Part shown: one piece after another, positions 5,764 to 10,368 of the stretch
Position numbering within the stretch: the first letter of the stretch is position 1
How the letters are laid out: each line of letters opens with the position of its first letter
Source: an uncultured Lachnospiraceae bacterium
GTDB taxonomy: Bacteria > Bacillota > Clostridia > Lachnospirales > Lachnospiraceae
Direction: 5' to 3'
DNA length: 10,368 nt
Assembly (NCBI GenBank): GCA_947177925.1
Contig: CAMWWJ010000103.1
Coordinates: 1-10,368 of the forward strand
The notes under the pieces: model-generated
The model's input: the letters and a program-made list of their open reading frames with translations, nothing else
Database searches by the model: none
Told to the model about the DNA's origin: nothing
Translations under genes and position numbers: made by a program

Positions 5764-5782
5764 AAAAAGGCAGGATAAATAT

Positions 5783-6223
5783 ATGAATAAAGTAATTCTA
5801 ATGGGCCGCCTGACGAGAGATCCCGAGGTGAGATACTCTCAGGGCGAGAACCCAATGGCAATCGCTAGGTATACACTTGCAGTTGACCGCAGATTCAGCC
5901 GTAATAATAATGATGATCAAAGTGCAGATTTTATTGGCTGCGTAGCATTTGGAAGAAGCGGTGAATTTGCTGAAAAATATTTCCGTAAGGGTATAAAAGT
6001 ATTAGTCACAGGCCGTATCCAGACAGGAAGCTACACCAATAAAGATGGTGTAAAGGTGTATACAACAGACGTAGTTGTGGAAGATCAGGAATTTGCTGAA
6101 AGCAAGAACAGCTCCAGCCAGGAAGGCGGTTTTTCCGGCGGAAGCGCTCCGGCGCCTATGGCGGCAGGAGACGGGTTTATGAATATTCCTGACGGTATTG
6201 ATGAAGAATTGCCATTTAATTAG
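5783..6223 (+). CDS. ssb: Single-stranded DNA-binding protein
   Basis: A 146-residue SSB that coats single-stranded DNA during replication, repair and recombination and recruits partner enzymes. Residues 1-105 form the OB fold (MNKVILMGRLTRDPEVRYS; IGCVAFGRSGEFAEKYFRKG; VLVTGRIQTGSY). A Ser/Gly/Pro/Ala-rich flexible linker follows (about 108-135), then the acidic tip DEELPFN. The tip normally ends in Pro-Phe with a free carboxylate; here an extra Asn follows, before TAG. The start is preceded by AGGCAGGA about 8 nt upstream. Its place between rpsF and rpsR is the classic Firmicute arrangement. Confidence 0.97.
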   Translation: MNKVILMGRLTRDPEVRYSQGENPMAIARYTLAVDRRFSRNNNDDQSADFIGCVAFGRSGEFAEKYFRKGIKVLVTGRIQTGSYTNKDGVKVYTTDVVVEDQEFAESKNSSSQEGGFSGGSAPAPMAAGDGFMNIPDGIDEELPFN

Positions 6224-6250
6224 AAAACAATTAAAACAGGAGGCAATATC

Positions 6251-6514
6251 ATGGCTTATAACAAAGCAGAAAAATCCGATTCTCCAATGAAGAGAAGAGG
6301 CGGAATTCGTAGAAGAAAAAAAGTTTGCGTATTTTGTGGCAAAGATAATGTAATTGATTACAAAGATGTAAATAAATTAAAAAGATATGTATCTGAAAGA
6401 GGTAAGATTCTTCCAAGAAGAATTACCGGAAACTGTGCAAAGCATCAGAGAGCTCTTACTGTTGCAATTAAGAGAGCGCGTCACGTTGCATTAATGCCAT
6501 ATACGTTAGATTAA
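6251..6514 (+). CDS. rpsR: 30S ribosomal protein S18, zinc-binding form
   Basis: An 87-residue S18, partner of S6 on the 30S platform. The RRGGIRRRKKVCVFC segment and KLKRYVSERGKILPRRITG are diagnostic. Cys26, Cys29, Cys62 and His65 keep the four-ligand set (C-x2-C ... C-x2-H) of the zinc-binding 'C+' version, in contrast to the zinc-free forms that some bacteria induce under zinc shortage. AGGAGG (6238-6243) lies 7 nt before the ATG. It is the last gene of the operon; a strong terminator follows 24 nt after the stop. Confidence 0.97.
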   Translation: MAYNKAEKSDSPMKRRGGIRRRKKVCVFCGKDNVIDYKDVNKLKRYVSERGKILPRRITGNCAKHQRALTVAIKRARHVALMPYTLD

Positions 6515-6538
6515 GAAAAGTCAATAGAGCTTTTATGG

Positions 6539-6567
6539 GCACTCACATCATTATGTGAGTGCTTTTT
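6539..6567 (+). terminator. Strong terminator after rpsR
   Basis: A perfect 10-bp stem GCACTCACAT (6539-6548) / ATGTGAGTGC (6553-6562) with loop CATT is followed by five T residues (6563-6567). It separates the rpsF-ssb-rpsR operon from gdpP. Confidence 0.95.
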
Positions 6568-6568
6568 G

Positions 6569-6597
6569 TTGTAAAACAAGTAAAAAAATGCTATAAT
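6569..6597 (+). promoter_or_regulatory. Extended -10 promoter of gdpP-rplI-dnaB
   Basis: TTGTAA (6569-6574), 17 bp, then a perfect TATAAT (6592-6597) preceded by TG-C, the extended -10 element. It lies immediately after the rpsR terminator. Transcription near 6604 would give a leader of about 40 nt. Confidence 0.75.
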
Positions 6598-6642
6598 CAT
6601 CTTCAAAGGGCTGAAAAGAACTAACTGCTAAGAGGTAATTTT

Positions 6643-8694
6643 GTGAAGACGAAGATTAAAATAAAGGGTAGGCTTCGGGCCTATCTGCAGACATTTTTTA
6701 TATTAGGGATCCTGCTGGCAGCGGTAGATGTAGGGATTTATGTACTGGACACAAAATCCGGTATTCTGTTATCGGTATTTGTTATCATTTACCTGAGCAG
6801 CTGCTTATTGTTGTTAAATTATAATAAGCCTATCATTATGAATGAGCTTGTGAGCTTTGCTACACAATACGGACAGATTCAAAGACAGCTTTTGCGGGAC
6901 TTGGAATTACCTCATGCTTTGTTGGATGAGAATGGAAAGGTTATCTGGACCAATAAGGCTTTTGAAATGTTGGTGCATAAGGAAAAAGGCTATAATAAAG
7001 GGATTCATTCCCTTTTTCCGGAGATTACAAGGGAAAAGCTTCCGGGAGAAACTGCTGAGACACAGCTTTCCGTTGTTTTTGAAGAAAGAGATTTTGAGGC
7101 AAGGTTAAAGAAGATTTCTTTAAAAGAAATGGTAGCGAAAAGTGATATGATTCAGGCTGCGCCCGATTATGATGGCTATTTGATTGCGCTTTACTTATTT
7201 GATGAAACTGCATTGAACATTGCGTTAAAGGAAAATGACAATCAAAGTCTTGTAGTAGGTCTTTTGTATCTGGACAATTATGAAGAAGCGCTGGAAAGTG
7301 TAGAAGAAGTAAGGCGTTCCTTGTTGACTGCCTTGATAGAAAGAAAGATCAATAAGTATTTTGCTTCCATTGACGGCATTGTAAAGAAGATAGAGAAGGA
7401 CAAGTTTTTTGTAGTCCTTAGAAAAGAATCCCTGCGCATCCTTCAGGAAAATCGATTTGATTTGTTAGAAGAGGTAAAAACCGTAAATATCGGAAATGAG
7501 ATGAGTGTAACAATCAGTATCGGCATTGGTGCCGAAGGGTTGTCTTACGGACAGAATTACGAGTTTTCCAGAACTGCCATCGATCTTGCATTGGGAAGAG
7601 GCGGAGATCAGGCAATTGTAAAGACTCCTGAGGGAGTCACCTATTATGGAGGAAAGAGCCAGCAGGTAGAGAAAAATACAAGAGTAAAGGCCCGTGTCAA
7701 AGCACATGCTTTAAAAGAAATTATTTCTACAAAGGATCGGGTTGTTGTAATGGGACACCGGATTACTGATGTGGACAGCTTTGGTGCTGCAGTGGGTATT
7801 TACCGGATAGCCAAGACTTTAGGCAGAAGTGCTTATATTGTTGTGAATGAAGTGACTTCCTCAATCAAACCATTGGTAGATGCATTTTTAGCCCATGTGG
7901 AAGGAGATGAGCTGGTTATATTAAACAGTTCACAGGCAATGGAGGTTACTAACAGCAATACCGTACTGGTAGTAGTGGATGTAAATAAGCCAAGTATTAC
8001 GGAATGCCCGGAACTGTTAAAGATGTGCCGTTCCATTGTGGTATTAGATCATCACAGAAAAGGCGATGAGGTCATTGAAAATGCTACCTTGTCTTATGTG
8101 GAGCCTTATGCTTCCAGTGCATGTGAATTGGTTGCTGAAATTCTTCAGTATATTGATGAGGGGGTAAAGGTAAAGCATGGTGAAGCGGATTGCCTTTATG
8201 CCGGCATTGTAATTGACACCAACAATTTCATTACGAAAACAGGTGTGCGTACCTTTGAAGCAGCAGCATTCCTTCGGCGAAGCGGTGCGGATGTAACAAG
8301 AGTGCGGAAAATGTTCAGAGAGGATGCAGCTGATTATAAGGCAAAGGCGGATGCGGTAAGTCAGGCAAAGATCTTCAAAAATGTATTTGCCATCAGTGTA
8401 TGCAACAGTAAGGATTTAGAAAGTCCTACTGTAATTGGTGCCCAGGCGGCAAACGAACTTTTAAATATCAATGGTATTAAGGCAAGCTTTGTACTGACAG
8501 ATTACAACCAGACAATTTATATCAGCGGCCGTTCCATTGATGAGGTAAATGTACAGGTAATTATGGAAAAGCTGGGAGGAGGCGGACATATGAACATAGC
8601 CGGCGCCCAGTTAAAGGGAAAAACAGTAGAAGAAGCCATGGAGCTTCTAAAGGCTACATTAAGTAAAATGATTGAAGAGGGTGAATTATCATGA
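6643..8694 (+). CDS. gdpP: Cyclic-di-AMP phosphodiesterase GdpP (YybT family)
   Basis: A 683-residue membrane enzyme that hydrolyses c-di-AMP to pApA, controlling potassium, osmotic and cell-wall homeostasis. The order of parts is typical: two transmembrane helices (about 14-35 and 40-58), a PAS-like region (about 88-145), a degenerate GGDEF domain (about 170-300) and DHH-DHHA1 domains (about 365-675). Metal and catalytic residues are present: H372, D376 and D378 in GHRITDVDS, D446 in VVVDVNKP, the DHH triad 469-471 and D525 in IDTNNF. GGGGH (645-649) is the DHHA1 motif. The start is GTG at 6643, with AGAGGT 6 nt upstream; the next in-frame Met (residue 67) would delete both membrane helices. 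The stop overlaps the rplI start. No truncation or lost catalytic residue is seen. Confidence 0.95.
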   Translation: MKTKIKIKGRLRAYLQTFFILGILLAAVDVGIYVLDTKSGILLSVFVIIYLSSCLLLLNYNKPIIMNELVSFATQYGQIQRQLLRDLELPHALLDENGKVIWTNKAFEMLVHKEKGYNKGIHSLFPEITREKLPGETAETQLSVVFEERDFEARLKKISLKEMVAKSDMIQAAPDYDGYLIALYLFDETALNIALKENDNQSLVVGLLYLDNYEEALESVEEVRRSLLTALIERKINKYFASIDGIVKKIEKDKFFVVLRKESLRILQENRFDLLEEVKTVNIGNEMSVTISIGIGAEGLSYGQNYEFSRTAIDLALGRGGDQAIVKTPEGVTYYGGKSQQVEKNTRVKARVKAHALKEIISTKDRVVVMGHRITDVDSFGAAVGIYRIAKTLGRSAYIVVNEVTSSIKPLVDAFLAHVEGDELVILNSSQAMEVTNSNTVLVVVDVNKPSITECPELLKMCRSIVVLDHHRKGDEVIENATLSYVEPYASSACELVAEILQYIDEGVKVKHGEADCLYAGIVIDTNNFITKTGVRTFEAAAFLRRSGADVTRVRKMFREDAADYKAKADAVSQAKIFKNVFAISVCNSKDLESPTVIGAQAANELLNINGIKASFVLTDYNQTIYISGRSIDEVNVQVIMEKLGGGGHMNIAGAQLKGKTVEEAMELLKATLSKMIEEGELS

Positions 8695-9137
8695 AAATAA
8701 TTTTATTGCAGGATGATAAAAAATTAGGAAAAAAGGGCGACATTGTAAATGTAAATGACGGATTTGCAAGAAACTATGTATTGCCAAAAAAAATCGGAAT
8801 CGAAGCAACGAACAAGAATCTCAATGATTTAAAGCTGCAGAAGGCAAATGCGGATAAAATCGCCGCAGAAAATCTGGCGGCTGCTCAGGCTCTTGCAAAA
8901 GAAATGGAAGAGGAAAAGGTAATCGTCCATATGAAAGCGGGAGAAGGCGGTAAGGCTTTCGGTTCCGTTTCCAGCAAGGAAATTGCCACAGAATACACAA
9001 AGCAATATAAAAAGGAGCTGGATAAAAAGAAGCTGGTGCTTCCAGAGCCTATTAAAAGCTTTGGAACTTTTGAAGTAAAAGTAAAGCTTCATCCTCAGGT
9101 AACTGCTGTGCTTACAGTGAAGGTAGAGGAAGAATAA
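8691..9137 (+). CDS. rplI: 50S ribosomal protein L9
   Basis: A 148-residue L9 of normal length. The N-terminal rRNA-binding domain (MKIILLQDDKKLGKKGDIV, then GFARNYVLPK) leads through a long, charged central helix (about 45-75) to the C-terminal domain (GKAFGSVSSKEIA ... VKLHPQVTAVLTVKVEEE). It binds 23S rRNA near the L1 stalk and reaches out from the 50S surface. The ATG shares an ATGA with the gdpP stop, so translation is probably coupled; GAAGAGGGTG at 8674-8683 serves as RBS. dnaB begins 22 nt after the stop. Confidence 0.97.
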   Translation: MKIILLQDDKKLGKKGDIVNVNDGFARNYVLPKKIGIEATNKNLNDLKLQKANADKIAAENLAAAQALAKEMEEEKVIVHMKAGEGGKAFGSVSSKEIATEYTKQYKKELDKKKLVLPEPIKSFGTFEVKVKLHPQVTAVLTVKVEEE

Positions 9138-9159
9138 AAGATAACAGGGGGAGCATCCT

Positions 9160-10368
9160 ATGGCAGCGGAGGAAGCTTTATTAAAGCGGGTATTGCCTCA
9201 CAGTATTGAGGCTGAGCAATCGGTAATAGGTTCCATGATTATTGACAAAGAGGCTATTGTAGTAGCCTCTGAAATTATTCATGGGGATGATTTTTACAGT
9301 AAGCAATATGGCATTGTATTTGAGGCAATGGTGGAATTAAATGATGAAGGAAAGCCGGTGGACCTGGTAACCCTGCAGGAACGGTTAAAGGAAAAGGATG
9401 TGCCGCCTGAAGTGGCAAGCCTGGAATTTATCAGGGATTTAATTGCGGTAGTGCCTACCTCTGCCAATATTAAGCATTATGCGGAGATTGTGGCGGAAAA
9501 GTCCACATTGCGTAAGCTTATCCGTTTGAACGAAGAAATAGCGAATACCTGTTATGCGGGAAAAGAATCCATGGAATTTATTTTAGAGGATACGGAGAAG
9601 CGCATTTTTGAGCTGGTTCAAAAGCGGAATACAGGAGAGTTCGTTCCAATCCGTCAGGTTGTCATGAATGCTATGGATAAGATTGAAATGGCTTCCAAGA
9701 CGAAAGGTTCGGTTACTGGCATTCCTACCGGCTTTTTGGATTTGGATTACAGAACGGCAGGCATGCAGCCCTCAGACCTTGTGCTGATTGCGGCAAGACC
9801 CTCCATGGGTAAGACAGCTTTTGTATTAAATATAGCCCAGCACGTGGCATTTAAGGAAAATGAATGCGTGGCTATCTTCAGTCTGGAAATGTCAAAGGAA
9901 CAGCTTGTGAACCGTCTTTTTTCTCTGGAATCCCGAGTGGATTCCCAACACCTTCGTACTGGTAATCTGCAGGATGATGAATGGGAAAAGCTGATTGAAA
10001 GTGCAGGGGTCATCGGCAGCTCCAAGCTGATTATCGATGATACTCCAGGTATCAGTATTTCAGAGCTTCGCAGCAAATGCAGGAAGTACAAGCTGGAGCA
10101 CGATTTGAAGATGATTATCATAGACTATCTGCAGCTTATGTCAGGCAGCGGAAGAAGCGACTCCAGACAGCAGGAGATATCCGACATATCCCGTTCCTTA
10201 AAATCTCTTGCAAGAGAGCTTCAGGTTCCTGTGCTGGCTTTATCCCAGCTTAGCCGTGCTGTGGAGCAGAGGCCGGATCACAGGCCTATGCTTTCGGATC
10301 TTCGTGAATCCGGAGCAATCGAGCAGGATGCGGACGTGGTCATGTTTATTTACCGTGATGATTATTAC
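9160..10368 (+). CDS. dnaB: Replicative DNA helicase DnaB, 3' end beyond window
   Basis: The first 403 codons of the hexameric helicase that unwinds DNA at the replication fork and binds primase. The N-terminal domain begins LPHSIEAEQSVIGSMIID (about 12-29) and runs to about 150. A linker precedes the RecA-like ATPase core, which opens at TGIPTGFLDLDYRTAGMQ. Walker A is ARPSMGKT (212-219, Lys218), Walker B is MIIIDYLQL (318-326, Asp322), and ALSQLSRAVEQR and SDLRESGAIEQDAD are later helicase motifs. No intein interrupts the usual insertion sites seen here. The ATG is preceded by AGGGGGAG. Family members run to about 440-450 residues, so only the C-terminal tail is missing. It is probably co-transcribed with gdpP and rplI. 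Confidence 0.97.
   Translation, partial: MAAEEALLKRVLPHSIEAEQSVIGSMIIDKEAIVVASEIIHGDDFYSKQYGIVFEAMVELNDEGKPVDLVTLQERLKEKDVPPEVASLEFIRDLIAVVPTSANIKHYAEIVAEKSTLRKLIRLNEEIANTCYAGKESMEFILEDTEKRIFELVQKRNTGEFVPIRQVVMNAMDKIEMASKTKGSVTGIPTGFLDLDYRTAGMQPSDLVLIAARPSMGKTAFVLNIAQHVAFKENECVAIFSLEMSKEQLVNRLFSLESRVDSQHLRTGNLQDDEWEKLIESAGVIGSSKLIIDDTPGISISELRSKCRKYKLEHDLKMIIIDYLQLMSGSGRSDSRQQEISDISRSLKSLARELQVPVLALSQLSRAVEQRPDHRPMLSDLRESGAIEQDADVVMFIYRDDYY

Noticed and set aside
7465..8036. Minus-strand open frames inside gdpP
   Set aside because: They lie opposite a complete, conserved gene with intact catalytic motifs and show no protein-family features.

Overview
The window looks like a chromosomal segment of a low-GC Firmicute, most likely a clostridial gut-type organism such as a Lachnospiraceae member. 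The reasons are the gene order rpsF-ssb-rpsR-gdpP-rplI-dnaB preceded by a DUF951 gene, strong GGAGG ribosome binding sites, AT-rich intergenic DNA, sigma-A-like promoters and U-tailed terminators. The genus assignment is inference and cannot be settled from the sequence alone.

Left part (1-2340), accessory in character. A YjdF-family gene enters from the left edge and ends in a 9-bp perfect hairpin. Convergent to it, on the minus strand, lie the remains of a broken gene (417-778) that has lost its start and carries a frameshift. Next is a 456-residue protein (808-2178) that joins a GrpB/UPF0157 nucleotidyltransferase-like domain to a P-loop kinase-like domain. This is the most unusual gene in the window.

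Middle part (2280-4340), cell-surface genes, each with its own promoter and terminator. A small lipoprotein with a 33-bp (11-residue) acidic tandem repeat lies downstream of an array of 11-bp direct repeats resembling a response-regulator site. It is followed by a secreted protein with three fibronectin type III-like modules, whose start region carries a perfect 9-bp inverted repeat touching the -10 box.

Right part (4350-10368), conserved core. A sirtuin and a DUF951 protein form a two-gene unit. Then come rpsF, ssb and rpsR, preceded by a leader that folds into a bulged hairpin (candidate S6:S18 autoregulatory RNA) and closed by a strong terminator. A second unit follows with its own extended -10 promoter: gdpP (c-di-AMP phosphodiesterase), rplI overlapping it by 4 nt, and dnaB running off the right edge. 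This part links ribosome assembly, single-strand DNA handling, c-di-AMP turnover and replication fork unwinding in a familiar Firmicute arrangement.

I saw no tRNA, rRNA, CRISPR array, intact insertion sequence or complete novel defence system. The candidates worth following are the GrpB-kinase fusion, the minus-strand gene remnant, the two unexplained regulatory repeats and the rpsF leader.
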